A DNA stretch of 64,000 bases, taken from assembly GCA_963825765.1 (NCBI GenBank), contig CAWGUU010000013.1, positions 124,001 to 188,000 on the forward strand, in the 5' to 3' direction. Positions within the stretch are counted from its first letter, which is position 1, and every line of letters starts with the position of its first letter. Under the pieces are notes generated by a model. It was given only the letters and a program-made list of their open reading frames with translations. It was not told the DNA's origin and searched no databases. The translations under genes and the position numbers were made by a program. The stretch is from CAWGUU01 sp963825765 (lineage in GTDB: Bacteria > Actinomycetota > Acidimicrobiia > Acidimicrobiales > AC-14). Positions 43,064 through 53,400 of this stretch are shown here, piece by piece.

Positions 43064-44320
43064 TTGGACGCTGATGTTGCCGTGGTCGGGGGCGGGCCCG
43101 CCGGCGCGGCGGCGGCCATCCTGCTGGCTCGGGCCGGGCGCGACGTGGTGCTCGTCGACAAGGCCGTGTTCCCCCGGGACAAGTGCTGCGGCGACGGTCT
43201 CACCGCCGCAGCCCTGCGGGAGCTGGAGGACCTCGGCCTGCGCACCGAGGCGGTGCCCGACTGGCAGGTCGTGGAGGACGTGTGGGTGCGGGGGCCGTCG
43301 GGACGCACCGTCCAGTTCCCCCTCCCTCGGGACCAGGGCCAGTACGCCGTCTGCGCCCCCCGGGCCCAGCTGGACGCCGCCCTGCTGGACGTGGCCCGGG
43401 CCGCGGGCGCCAAGGTCCACGACGGCCACGGGATGACCGCCGCCCGCACTTCGGACGGGCACACTTCCGACAGGCACACTTCCCATAGGGGCATAGAGCT
43501 CGACGTCGAGGGCCTGGGGACGGTCTGCGCGTCGTTCGCGGTGGGCGCCGACGGCATGTGGTCGCCGCTGCGCAAGGCGCTGGGCGCGTCGGAGCAGGGC
43601 TACCTCGGCGAGTGGCACGCCTTCCGCCAGTACTTCGGCGGCGTCGGACCGGCGGCCGCCGGGCTGTGGGTCTGGTTCGACGCCGACATCCTGCCCGGGT
43701 ACGCCTGGTCGTTCCCCCTGCCTGGCGGGCGGGCCAACGTCGGGTTCGGGATCCGCCGCGGCGGCGGCATCGCCACCCGGGACATGAAGGACCTGTGGCC
43801 CGACATCTTGGCCCGACCCCACGTGCGCGAGGTGCTGGGCGACGGCGCCCGGGCCGAGGCCCCCCACAAGGCGTGGCCCATCCCGGCGCGGGTCGGCGAC
43901 GCGCCGCTGAGCGCCGCTGGCGGGCGGGCCCTGTTCGTCGGCGACGCCGCCTGCGCCACCGACCCGATGACGGGCGAGGGCATCGCCCAGGCGCTGGTCA
44001 CCGGCCGGCGGGCTGCCGAGGCTGTCCTGTCACGCGGCGTCGGTGGCGACCCGGTCGTCGTGGCCGCCCACTACGAGCGGGCGGTGCGCAGGGAGCTCCT
44101 CGCCGACCACCGGCTGGCCGGCGTGCTGAGCCGGGGCATCTCCCACCGCAAGTGCGTGCGGTTCGCCCTGTGGTCGGCGGGGTCGTCGGACTGGACCCGC
44201 CGGAACTTCGGCCGCTGGCTGTTCGAGGACTACCCCCGGGCCCTCGCGCTGACGCCGCGCCGCTGGCACCGCGGCGCCCTCGCCGCCACGGGCGCCTACG
44301 TGGAGGGGTCGGCCAAGTGA
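43064..44320 (+). CDS. FAD-dependent oxidoreductase, geranylgeranyl-reductase family
   Basis: A 418-residue flavoprotein. The FAD loop is DVAVVGGGPAGAAAAILLARAG, followed by the family motif DKAVFPRDKCCGDGLTAAAL and the C-terminal FVGDAACATDPMTGEGIAQAL. The family reduces prenyl chains (chlorophyll, archaeal and menaquinone side chains); in actinobacteria menaquinone saturation is the best guess. TTG at 43064 is seven bases after GGAGGT, whereas the GTG at 43055 lies inside that site. An in-frame repeat (TSDGHTSDRHTSH, bases 43448-43488) lies on a loop near residue 135 and looks like an expansion. Confidence 0.85.
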   Translation: MDADVAVVGGGPAGAAAAILLARAGRDVVLVDKAVFPRDKCCGDGLTAAALRELEDLGLRTEAVPDWQVVEDVWVRGPSGRTVQFPLPRDQGQYAVCAPRAQLDAALLDVARAAGAKVHDGHGMTAARTSDGHTSDRHTSHRGIELDVEGLGTVCASFAVGADGMWSPLRKALGASEQGYLGEWHAFRQYFGGVGPAAAGLWVWFDADILPGYAWSFPLPGGRANVGFGIRRGGGIATRDMKDLWPDILARPHVREVLGDGARAEAPHKAWPIPARVGDAPLSAAGGRALFVGDAACATDPMTGEGIAQALVTGRRAAEAVLSRGVGGDPVVVAAHYERAVRRELLADHRLAGVLSRGISHRKCVRFALWSAGSSDWTRRNFGRWLFEDYPRALALTPRRWHRGALAATGAYVEGSAK

Positions 44321-44330
44321 TCGAGATTCC

Positions 44331-44957
44331 GTGATCGAGATCGAGCGGGTGCGGACCTCGGGCGTGTTCTCCCTCGACGGCGCCGACTTCGACGTCGAGA
44401 ACAACATCTGGCTGGTGAGCAGTGGCGACGAGCTGGTCATTGTCGATGCCGCCCACGACGCGTCGGCCATCGCCGCCGCGGTGGGAGGGCGGCGGGTGAG
44501 CCTGATCGTGTGCACCCACGGGCACAACGACCACATCAACGCCGCGGTCGACCTCGCCGCCGCGGTGGGCGCGCCGATCGCCCTCCACCCCGACGACCGC
44601 ATGCTGTGGGACGTCGTGCACCCCGGCCGACCGCCCGACGTCGACCTGGCCGACGGCGACGAGGTGGCGGTGGGCGACGACCGGCTCCTGGTGCTCCACA
44701 CGCCGGGTCACTCGCCGGGGGGCGTGTGCCTGTGGGCCGAGGAGGACCTCGTCGTGTTCAGCGGCGACACCCTGTTCAACGGCGGGCCCGGCGCCACCGG
44801 CCGTTCGTTCTCCGACTTCCCCACCATCGTCGAGTCCATCCGCACCAAGCTGCTCGTCCTGCCGTCGGAGGCGGTTGTGCACACCGGCCACGGCGACGAC
44901 ACGACCATCGGCGACGAGGCCCCCCACCTCGACGAGTGGCTGGCCCGGGGGCACTGA
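44331..44957 (+). CDS. Metallo-beta-lactamase-fold hydrolase, glyoxalase II-like
   Basis: A 208-residue protein with the complete two-metal site: CTHGHNDHIN (His, His, Asp, His), TPGHSPGG, FSGDTLFNGG and a final HTGHGDDTTIG. The order matches mycothiol-linked or glyoxalase-II-type hydrolases. The substrate is unknown. GTG at 44331 is the start; GTGATCGAGAT also occurs at 44318-44328, over the previous stop. It lies between an oxidoreductase and a flavin-binding gene. Confidence 0.85.
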   Translation: MIEIERVRTSGVFSLDGADFDVENNIWLVSSGDELVIVDAAHDASAIAAAVGGRRVSLIVCTHGHNDHINAAVDLAAAVGAPIALHPDDRMLWDVVHPGRPPDVDLADGDEVAVGDDRLLVLHTPGHSPGGVCLWAEEDLVVFSGDTLFNGGPGATGRSFSDFPTIVESIRTKLLVLPSEAVVHTGHGDDTTIGDEAPHLDEWLARGH

Positions 44958-44959
44958 GG

Positions 44960-45490
44960 GTGGCGGCGGCGCAGGAGCCGCCTGGGTTGGAGCCGGCAGC
45001 CAGCCGGCCCCACATGCCCGGCTACGGCATCGCCGGTGCCGACGAGGGAAGCGGGCTGCTGCCGTGGACCTGGGCCGAGGAGCGGCTGGCGTCGTCGCGC
45101 GACTACTGGGTGGCGACCGTGCGGCCGAGCGACGGCCGTCCCCACGTGATGCCGGTGTGGGGCATCTGGCTCCACGGGGCGCTGTGGTTCAGCAGCAGCC
45201 TGGGATCTCGCAAGGCCCGGAACCTGGCCGCCGACCCCCGCTGCACGATCACCACCGACAACGCGGTGGAGCCGGTGGTGATGGAGGGCTCGGCCGAGGT
45301 GGTCACCGACCTCGACCAGCTGAAGGCCTTCCTCGCCGCCAGCAACGCCAAGTACGAGGTGGAGTACTCGGTGGACTTCTACGACCCGGCCGTCAACGCC
45401 ACCTACCGGGTGCGGCCCCGGTGGGTGTTCGGCCTGGTCGAGGCCGATTTCCAAGGGTCGCCGACCCGCTGGACGTTCCCGCGAGCCTGA
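44960..45490 (+). CDS. Pyridoxamine-phosphate-oxidase-fold flavin/F420 enzyme
   Basis: A 176-residue split-barrel protein. Core segments: SRDYWVATVRPSDGRPHVMPVWGIWLHG, WFSSSLGSRKARNLAADPRCTIT, EPVVMEGSAEVV. Actinobacterial members with this pattern often use F420 or FMN to reduce small molecules; which cofactor applies is not shown by motif. GTG at 44960 is two bases after the hydrolase stop, so the genes form one operon. Confidence 0.75.
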   Translation: MAAAQEPPGLEPAASRPHMPGYGIAGADEGSGLLPWTWAEERLASSRDYWVATVRPSDGRPHVMPVWGIWLHGALWFSSSLGSRKARNLAADPRCTITTDNAVEPVVMEGSAEVVTDLDQLKAFLAASNAKYEVEYSVDFYDPAVNATYRVRPRWVFGLVEADFQGSPTRWTFPRA

Positions 45491-45580
45491 TCAGCAACGG
45501 CCGACGGCCTCGACCGTTCGCGGCTACGCTGCCCCGACCGCGCGGCCCTCGCGGGCGGCCAGAGAGGCGGGAGGCTCCTC

Positions 45581-46525
45581 GTGTTGATGGTGGCCATTGT
45601 CGTGGTGATCGTGCTCTCGGCCGGCATCGGCTTGGCGGTCAACCTCTTCGGGCACAAGGGGGACCCCAACGAGGGCTCCTCGGTGGTGCAGATCCTCGGG
45701 GGCACGGGCCTGTTGGCCGCCTTCCTGCTCGGGATCGTCCTCTCCGGTGCGGGTAGCTCGTATGCGTCAGCCGACAAGGCATCCAAGTCAGAGGCCGACG
45801 CCATCGACACGTTGTTCGAATCGGCCGCGTACACCGAGATGCCGTTCCGCCAGAAGATCCAGGCGGCGGCCGCCTGCTATGCCCGGGCCATCGTCGGTCC
45901 GGAGTTCAAGTCGCTGGCCAGCGGCAAGACGTCTCCGGTTCCCAGCAACTGGACGGGCACCAGGCCGGGTGGTATTCGAGCGACGCTCTTGGAGATGACG
46001 CCCGATGCTACGGGCTTCGGGCTCATTCAATCGACAGACGCCCAGCGAGGGAATCTCCGCAGCGAGCGCCAGGTCCAGTCCAATCCCACGGTGCCCATCG
46101 CGATCATCTGGTTCATGGTGGTCCTCATCGCGCTTTCCCTGGGCGGGTTGGCCTATTCGATCCCCCGCACCGGCAACAAGGCCCAGCTGCTGGCGGTGGT
46201 CGTGGTGCTGATCACCTTCATCGGCGCCATGGCCCTGATCTACAACCTCGATCGGCCGTTCAGCGGCGTCCTGGCGCAAAAGCCGACCGCCATGGCCATT
46301 GTGGTGGAGGACACCGTCGCCGACTACCTGGAAGACTACAAGACCCCCTTGCCCTGCGACGAGGAAGGCGTGCCCCTGACGGCGGCGCCGGCCGCTCCGG
46401 AGAGCCCGGCCCCGGCGGCTTCAGCCCCGGCGCCCGCGCCGCAGCCGGAGGCCGCCCCACCCACCTCGGCGCCGCAGACGGCGCTCGACAGGTTCCTGAG
46501 CAGCACGACGACGGTGCCGGGGTAG
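45581..46525 (+). CDS. DUF4239/bestrophin-like membrane protein
   Basis: A 314-residue protein with helices at residues 2-22, 43-58, about 172-190 and 200-222. A soluble middle (about 60-165) has FESAAYTEMPFRQKIQAAAACYAR, and a Pro/Ala-rich tail ends in TTTVPG. The two-plus-two helices around a soluble region match DUF4239 proteins. GTG at 45581 follows GGAGG; ATG at 45587 is possible. It is convergent with rimM, ten bases away. Confidence 0.65.
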   Translation: MLMVAIVVVIVLSAGIGLAVNLFGHKGDPNEGSSVVQILGGTGLLAAFLLGIVLSGAGSSYASADKASKSEADAIDTLFESAAYTEMPFRQKIQAAAACYARAIVGPEFKSLASGKTSPVPSNWTGTRPGGIRATLLEMTPDATGFGLIQSTDAQRGNLRSERQVQSNPTVPIAIIWFMVVLIALSLGGLAYSIPRTGNKAQLLAVVVVLITFIGAMALIYNLDRPFSGVLAQKPTAMAIVVEDTVADYLEDYKTPLPCDEEGVPLTAAPAAPESPAPAASAPAPAPQPEAAPPTSAPQTALDRFLSSTTTVPG

Positions 46526-46534
46526 CGGGGGGGT

Positions 46535-47002
46535 CTAGTCGAGGAGGCCGGCGGGGGGATCGATCACGATGCGACCGGCGGTAGGGCCGGAGACCACGAA
46601 GGTGAGGGGCACCAGTCCCCCGCCGGCCAGAACCAGCAGGTCGGAGGCGGGATTGGCCTCCACCGCCTCCACCGGCCCGTAGCTGCGGCCGTCGACGCCG
46701 ACCACCTCGGCCCCGATCAGCTCGTGGACCCAGAGGGTGTCCTCGTCCTCGTCGTCGTCGAGGGGCTCGGCCGACAGGACCCGATCACGTAGCGCCTCGG
46801 CCGCGTCGCGACCGGAGACGCCCTCGAACTGCACGATCCACCGGTTCTGGTGGGGCTTGGCCCACTCCACCGTGAGGTCGCCCTTGTCGCTGCTCAGCAC
46901 CGTCCCCGGCGCGGTGCGGTCGTCGGGGCGGTTGGTGACCAGGGAGACGATCACCTCGCCCTTCAGCCCGTGGGGCTTCACGATCCGCCCTACCTCGAGC
47001 AC
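46535..47002 (-). CDS. rimM: 16S rRNA processing protein RimM
   Basis: Helps mature the head of the 30S subunit and binds S19. The 155-residue protein has the N-terminal MLEVGRIVKPHGLKGEVIV, the acidic linker LDDDEDEDTLWVHELIGAEV and the PRC-barrel end ASDLLVLAGGGLVPLTFV. GTG at 47002 is the start. It closes the ffh-rpsP-khpA-rimM row; the usual next genes, trmD and rplS, are not here. Confidence 0.93.
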   Translation of the reverse strand: MLEVGRIVKPHGLKGEVIVSLVTNRPDDRTAPGTVLSSDKGDLTVEWAKPHQNRWIVQFEGVSGRDAAEALRDRVLSAEPLDDDEDEDTLWVHELIGAEVVGVDGRSYGPVEAVEANPASDLLVLAGGGLVPLTFVVSGPTAGRIVIDPPAGLLD

Positions 47003-47019
47003 GGCCCGGGACGCCTCAG

Positions 47020-47349
47020 CTAGTCGACGATGTCAACCGAGGCGTCGACGCCCTCCCGGGCGCCCGCGGCCCGCACGACGGTGCGGATGGCCTGTGCCAC
47101 CCGGCCCCGGCGGCCGATGACCCGTCCCATGTCCGACGGCGACACCCGCAGGCGCAGGGTGACCGACCGCCGGCCCTCGTCGACCTCGATCTCGACGGAG
47201 TCGGGGTCCTCGACGATCGCCTTGGCCAGGTAGTCGAGCACGCCGACCGACAGGCCGCCGACGACCCGGTTGCCGTCGACCTCGTCCTCGTCATCGTCGT
47301 CGTCGCTCTCGAGGTCGTCGATCTCGGCTCCGGCGTCGACGTCGGTCAT
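47020..47349 (-). CDS. khpA: KH-domain RNA-binding protein KhpA
   Basis: Binds RNA and, with KhpB, affects cell division in other bacteria. The 109-residue protein has a KH core (LRVSPSDMGRVIGRRGRVAQAIRTVV) with the GRRG loop. It carries an extra N-terminal stretch of about 30 residues that is almost all Asp/Glu (EIDDLESDDDDDEDEVDG), longer than in usual 75-80 residue members. ATG at 47349 overlaps the rpsP stop (ATGA). Confidence 0.9.
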   Translation of the reverse strand: MTDVDAGAEIDDLESDDDDDEDEVDGNRVVGGLSVGVLDYLAKAIVEDPDSVEIEVDEGRRSVTLRLRVSPSDMGRVIGRRGRVAQAIRTVVRAAGAREGVDASVDIVD

Positions 47350-47627
47350 TTGGCGGCTTCCTTGACGGGTTCACCCTTGAATTCGGCCCACGCCCCCGAG
47401 ATCTCCAGCAGGCGCCGCACCCGGTCGGTGGGCTGGGCGCCCTTGCGCAGCCACTGCACCGCCTTGTCGTTGTCGACGTTCACCACCGACGGCTCCGCAC
47501 GGGGCTGGTAGGTGCCGACGATCTCGATGAACCGCCCGTCCCTGGGGGACCTTGCGTCGGCCGCCACCATCCGGTAGGTCGGCTGCTTCTTCTTGCCCAT
47601 CCGCATGAGGCGGAGCTTGACTGCCAC
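47346..47627 (-). CDS. rpsP: 30S ribosomal protein S16
   Basis: A 93-residue small-subunit protein starting VKLRLMRMGKKKQPTYRMV with RDGRFIEIVGTYQPRAEPSVVNVD. GTG at 47627 has AGGAG nine bases upstream. It sits 12 bases after ffh and overlaps khpA by four bases, so translation is coupled. Confidence 0.95.
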   Translation of the reverse strand: MAVKLRLMRMGKKKQPTYRMVAADARSPRDGRFIEIVGTYQPRAEPSVVNVDNDKAVQWLRKGAQPTDRVRRLLEISGAWAEFKGEPVKEAAK

Positions 47628-47639
47628 GCTGGCTCTCTC

Positions 47640-48959
<1,320 letters not shown>

Positions 48960-49075
48960 GAAGGGACCAGGCTACAAGACGGGTCGCGGGTGCCCCGGCG
49001 ACCGGCCGAACCCCGCCAGCCGGTGACACCCAACCGCGTCATGCGCGGTTTCGCGTCACCAGTTCGGGAGGAGGG

Positions 49076-50116
49076 TCAGGAGAAGAGGGCGTCGACGAAC
49101 TCGTCGGGGTCGAACGGGATCAGGTCGGCCGCCGTCTCCCCCAGCCCCACCAGCTTGATGGGGATGCCGAGCTCGCTCTGGATGGCCAGGACGATGCCAC
49201 CCTTGGCCGTGCCGTCCAGCTTGGTCAGCACCACACCGGTGACGTCCACCGCGTCGAGGAACTGGCGGGCCTGGACCAGGCCGTTCTGGCCGGTGGTGGC
49301 GTCGATGACGAGCAGGACCTCGGTGACCTTCCCCGGCGGCTTGCCTGCTACCCGACGCACCTTCTTGAGCTCCTCCATCAGGTTGACCTTCGTATGGAGA
49401 CGCCCGGCGGTGTCGGCCAGCACCAGGTCGGTGTGGCGGGCCGCGGCCCGCTCCACCGCGTCGAACACGACCGCCCCGGGGTCGCCGCCCTCGATGCCCC
49501 GCACCAGCTGCGCCCCGACCCGCTTGGACCAGAGCTCGAGCTGCTCGGCGGCGGCGGCGCGGAAGGTGTCGCCGGCGGCCATGATCACGGTGCGGCCCTC
49601 GGCGACCTGCAGGTAGCCCACCTTGCCGATGGTGGTGGTCTTTCCCACCCCGTTGACGCCCACGAACAGCCACACGTTGGGCACGCCGGGCTCGAGGTGG
49701 AGGCTGCGGTCGGCCATGGTGAGGCGCTTCTTCAGGTCCTCCTTGAGGGCGTTGACCAGGGCGTCGGCGGTGGTGATGCCCTCGCTCTTGACCCGGGCCC
49801 GCAGCTGGTCGAGCAGCGCGGTGGTGGCGGCCACGCCCACGTCGGCCCGGATGAGGGCCTCCTCCAGCTCCTCCCAGGTCTCCTCGTCGATCTTGGTCCG
49901 GGTGCGGACCGCCCCGATGAGGCCCCCGAACAGGCCACGGGCCTTGCCCAGCCGGTCGCGGAACCGGGGACGGGCCGGCTCGGCGGGGGTTTCTGGCTCG
50001 GGCTCCGGCTCGGGCTCGGGCTCCGCCGCCGGTTCGGCCGCGGCGGATGCCTCGGCCTCGGCGGCGGCCGAGTCAGCCTCGGCGGCAGCGAGCAGGGCCT
50101 CGGCCTCGGCCACCAC
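49076..50116 (-). CDS. ftsY: SRP receptor GTPase FtsY (NG domain; N-terminus in another frame)
   Basis: Membrane receptor for the Ffh-ribosome complex. The frame from GTG 50116 gives 346 residues: an Ala/Glu/Pro-rich acidic A region, then NG domain with RLGKARGLFGGLIGAVRTR, GVNGVGKTTTIGK, ADTAGRLHTKVNLMEEL, VLTKLDGTAKGG. No start codon exists between GTG 50116 and a stop further up, yet the reading frame continues back to about 50315 with sensible Lys/Pro/Ala-rich coding. A membrane segment lies ahead of it in the next frame (feature 50208-50387), so the annotated start is probably not the biological one. Confidence 0.85.
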   Translation of the reverse strand: MVAEAEALLAAAEADSAAAEAEASAAAEPAAEPEPEPEPEPETPAEPARPRFRDRLGKARGLFGGLIGAVRTRTKIDEETWEELEEALIRADVGVAATTALLDQLRARVKSEGITTADALVNALKEDLKKRLTMADRSLHLEPGVPNVWLFVGVNGVGKTTTIGKVGYLQVAEGRTVIMAAGDTFRAAAAEQLELWSKRVGAQLVRGIEGGDPGAVVFDAVERAAARHTDLVLADTAGRLHTKVNLMEELKKVRRVAGKPPGKVTEVLLVIDATTGQNGLVQARQFLDAVDVTGVVLTKLDGTAKGGIVLAIQSELGIPIKLVGLGETAADLIPFDPDEFVDALFS

Positions 50117-50207
50117 CTCGGCCGCCTGGCGGGCCAGCTCCTCGTCGCTCGGGATCTTCCGGCGTTTGGCCTTTGGCGCGGGCGCCGTCGGGGGCGGGAG
50201 CGTGCCC

Positions 50208-50387
50208 TTACCGGGCCCCTTGACGGACTTGGGCGCCCTGGGAGGCTTCGGGGCCTTCGGGGCCTTCGGGGCCTTCGGGCGGCGGGTCGAGCTCGGAACC
50301 CGTCCCCTTGGGCCGGCCGGCGAGGAAGGCGGCCACGATCGCGGTCACGCCGAGGACAAGGAGGACGCCGAACACTATCCACAACAT
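50208..50387 (-). CDS. Membrane-anchor N-terminus of FtsY in a shifted frame
   Basis: A 59-codon frame from ATG 50387: LWIVFGVLLVLGVTAIVAAF is a membrane helix followed by LAGRPKGTGSELDP, then it runs into the stop TAA at 50208. Actinobacterial FtsY proteins usually begin with exactly such a helix. TACATT ten bases before the ATG is a plausible -10. A shift of one base near 50290-50320, for example in the AAGGGG or GGCCCC runs, would join it to the main ftsY frame, giving about 435 residues. I treat the two features as one gene interrupted by a frameshift, either real or a sequence error. Confidence 0.6.
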   Translation of the reverse strand: MLWIVFGVLLVLGVTAIVAAFLAGRPKGTGSELDPPPEGPEGPEGPEASQGAQVRQGAR

Positions 50388-50444
50388 CAGTGGCTCAAAT
50401 GTAGGCCCTTTTCCCGGGGGACCTCGGCGGGCCGGTGATGGGTC

Positions 50445-53400
50445 CTAGGCCGTGGCCCGCGCCCGTTCCGACAGCACCTTGGACGACCCGCCGGGCGCCA
50501 GGGTAACCCCCAAAAGGCAGTCGGCCGCCTCCATCGTCCGCTTCTGGTGGGTGACGACCACCAGCTGGGCCTCGGCGCGGAACTCGCCCAGAAGGTCGAG
50601 AAACCGGTGGAGGTTGACGTCGTCGAGGGCGGCCTCGACCTCGTCGAGCAGGTAGAACGGGGACGGGCGGCTGCGGAAGACCGCGAACAGGAAGGCGAGG
50701 GCGCACAGCGACCGCTCGCCACCCGACAGCAACGACAGCTTGCGGACGTTCTTGCCGGCCGGCCGGGCCTCGATCTCGATGCCCGTGTCCAGGATGTTGT
50801 CGGGGTCGGTGAGCACCAGGCGGCCGTGGCCGCCGGGGAACAATGTCTCGAACAGGGCGGCGAAGTGGTCGACCACGTCGGCCAGGGCGGCGCCGAGCAG
50901 CTCGGACATCTCCACCTCGACCGCCCTGATGACCTTCACCAGCTCCCGGCGGGAGCCCTTCACGTCGTCGAGCTGGGCGGTGAGGAAGGCGTGGCGCTCC
51001 TGGAGGGCGGCCAGCTCCTCGACGGCCAGGGGGTTGACCGGGCCCATCAGGCGCAACTCGCGCTCGAGGACGCGTACCCGGCTGGCGGGGCTGGTGCCGG
51101 GCTCGAGCGGGGGGCAGGTGGCGGCCAGCGCCCGTGCCGGCTCGCAGTCGAGCTCCCGGCGCAGGACGTCGACCGCCGCCTCCATCCGCATCCTCGACTC
51201 GGCCTCGTCCAGCTCGGCCCGCCGGGCCCGCTCCCGGAGCTCCTCCAGCCGGCGCTCGGCGGCCACCCGGCGGCTCCGGAGGCCGTCGAGGCGGGTCACC
51301 GCGTCACGCACCGCGGCGGCGTGGCGGTCGCGGCGGGCCCGCACGTCGATGAGGGCCTCGTCGATCTCGGCCAGCCGTCCGAGGAGGTGGCCGCCCAGGC
51401 GCCGGAGGCCGGCGGCGGTATGTTCCAGCAGCTCGCGGCGGGCCTCGGCCTCCTGACGCCGGGCGCCGAACGCTTCGAGGCGGGCCTCGACCTCGTCCAG
51501 CCGGCGTCGGAGCGTGTCGCGGCGCTCTCCCAGCCGGGCGGACTGGACATCGAGCTCGGCTCGGACAGCGGCCAGCTGCTGGGACCGTTCCCTGAGGCGT
51601 TGGCGCTCGGTGCGCTGGGCGTCGAGGTGGGCGGTGGCCGCGGCCTCCGCCTCGGGAGTGGGCAGCGACGCCTCCAGCTGCGAAACGCGGGCCGCGTCGG
51701 TGCGGAGCCGCCCGGCCAGGGCCGCCTGCTGGGTGCGCACCGCCTCCAGCTCGGATGCCAGTCGCCCGGACTCGGACCGCAGCCGCTCGGCCTCGGCCAC
51801 CACCTGGCGACGGCGCTTGTCGGCGGCGCTGGCCTCCCCGCGGCGCCGGTTCACCACGTCGGTGGCGGCGGTGAGGCGTTCGCCGGCCTCGGCCCGGCGG
51901 CGACCGGCCTCGGCGAGGGACCCGGTCAGCTCCGTGGCTGAGGCCCGGGCGAGCTCGAGGGCGGCGCGCGTGGCGCCCGGGGCGCCGGCGCCGAGCCGCC
52001 AGCCGGTGGCGGAGATGCGGTCGCCGGCCCTCGTGACGACCACGACCCCGGGATGGGCGAGCGTGAGGTCGACCGCTTCGTCCCGGCCCCGGTCGACGAC
52101 CACCACCCCCGCCAGCAGCACGTCGAGGAGGCGGTCCACGCCGGCGTTCCCGAAAACCGCATGATTCGAACGCACGACTGACCGCAGCGGTCGCCCCGGG
52201 ATCCCGGCGGGCAGCGGCGCGGTGGGAGCGGCCGAGCCGAGGACGAGCAGGCCAGCGGGCTCGTCGGAGCCGGCGCCGGCCAGGTCGCGGAGGAGCCGGC
52301 GGGCGCTCGTCACGCCGTCGACGACCAGGGCGCCGACCGCCTCGGCCACCGCCGCCTCGAACGCCGCCTCGTAGCCGGAGTCGACGTCGACGAGATCGAC
52401 GAGGGTGCCGACCACGCCGGCCACGCCGGCCAGCCGCCGGGCGTCGCCCTTGCCCCGATCCTCGTCGACGGCCATGGCCAGGGCCTCGGCGCGGGCCACC
52501 GCCGCCCGGTGAGCGGCGGCCCCCTCCCGCACGGCGGCGTCGGCCTCGGCCACCTCGGCGGCGGCGGCGTCCCGGCGGGCCTCCGCCTCGGCCTTCGCAC
52601 CCTCCAGCACCGCCTCGTCGGCCGACAGCTGCTGCAGGGTGGCCTCGGCCCGCTCGGCCCGGGCGGCCGCCATGTCGGCCCGTAGCTTCAGCGCCACCCG
52701 GCGGTCCTCCAGGCGGGCGTCGTCGGCCTTGCCCCGTTCGATGCCGGACCGCAGCGCGCTCAGCGCCCCCCGGGCCTCGGCGGCCAGGGCCAGCTGGGCC
52801 GCCGACGATGGCTCGGGCGGCGGCGCCGACGCCCGCTCCCTCGCCAGCGCAGCCTCGTCGCCGTCGAGCTCCCAGGCCCGGGCCGCCAGTGCCTCGGCAC
52901 CGGCGTCGGCCCCGGCCAGCTCGGTGCGCAGGCGGGCGGCCTCGTCGTCGAGGGCGGCGATCAGCGAGGAGTCGACGGTGGCGGAGAGGTCCCTGTCCAC
53001 CGATCGGCGACGCTCGGCAACCACCGCGGCCAGGCCTCGGGCCCGCTCCCGCAGCGCCTCCAGCCGGCCCGCGTCCTCGCCCAGCCGGGTCCGGCCGGCG
53101 GCGTCGAGCTCGTCCTCCACGGCGGCGACGGCGGTGTCGAGCTGGGTCAGCTCGGTGCGGACCAGGGCCTCGTCGGCCACCAGCCCGGCCCGCGCCTGGG
53201 ACGCCGTCTCCTGGTGGGCGCCCAGGGCGGCCAGCTCCCGGCCCCGCAGGTAGAGGCGCAGGTTGTACAGCTCGGCGGCCAGGTCGCCGTGGCGTCGGGC
53301 GGCGTCGGCCTGCTTCTCGAGGGGCTTGATCTGGCGGCCGACCTCCCGCAACAGGTCGGTGAGGCGGACCAGGTTGGCCTCGGTGCCCTCCAGCCGGCGC

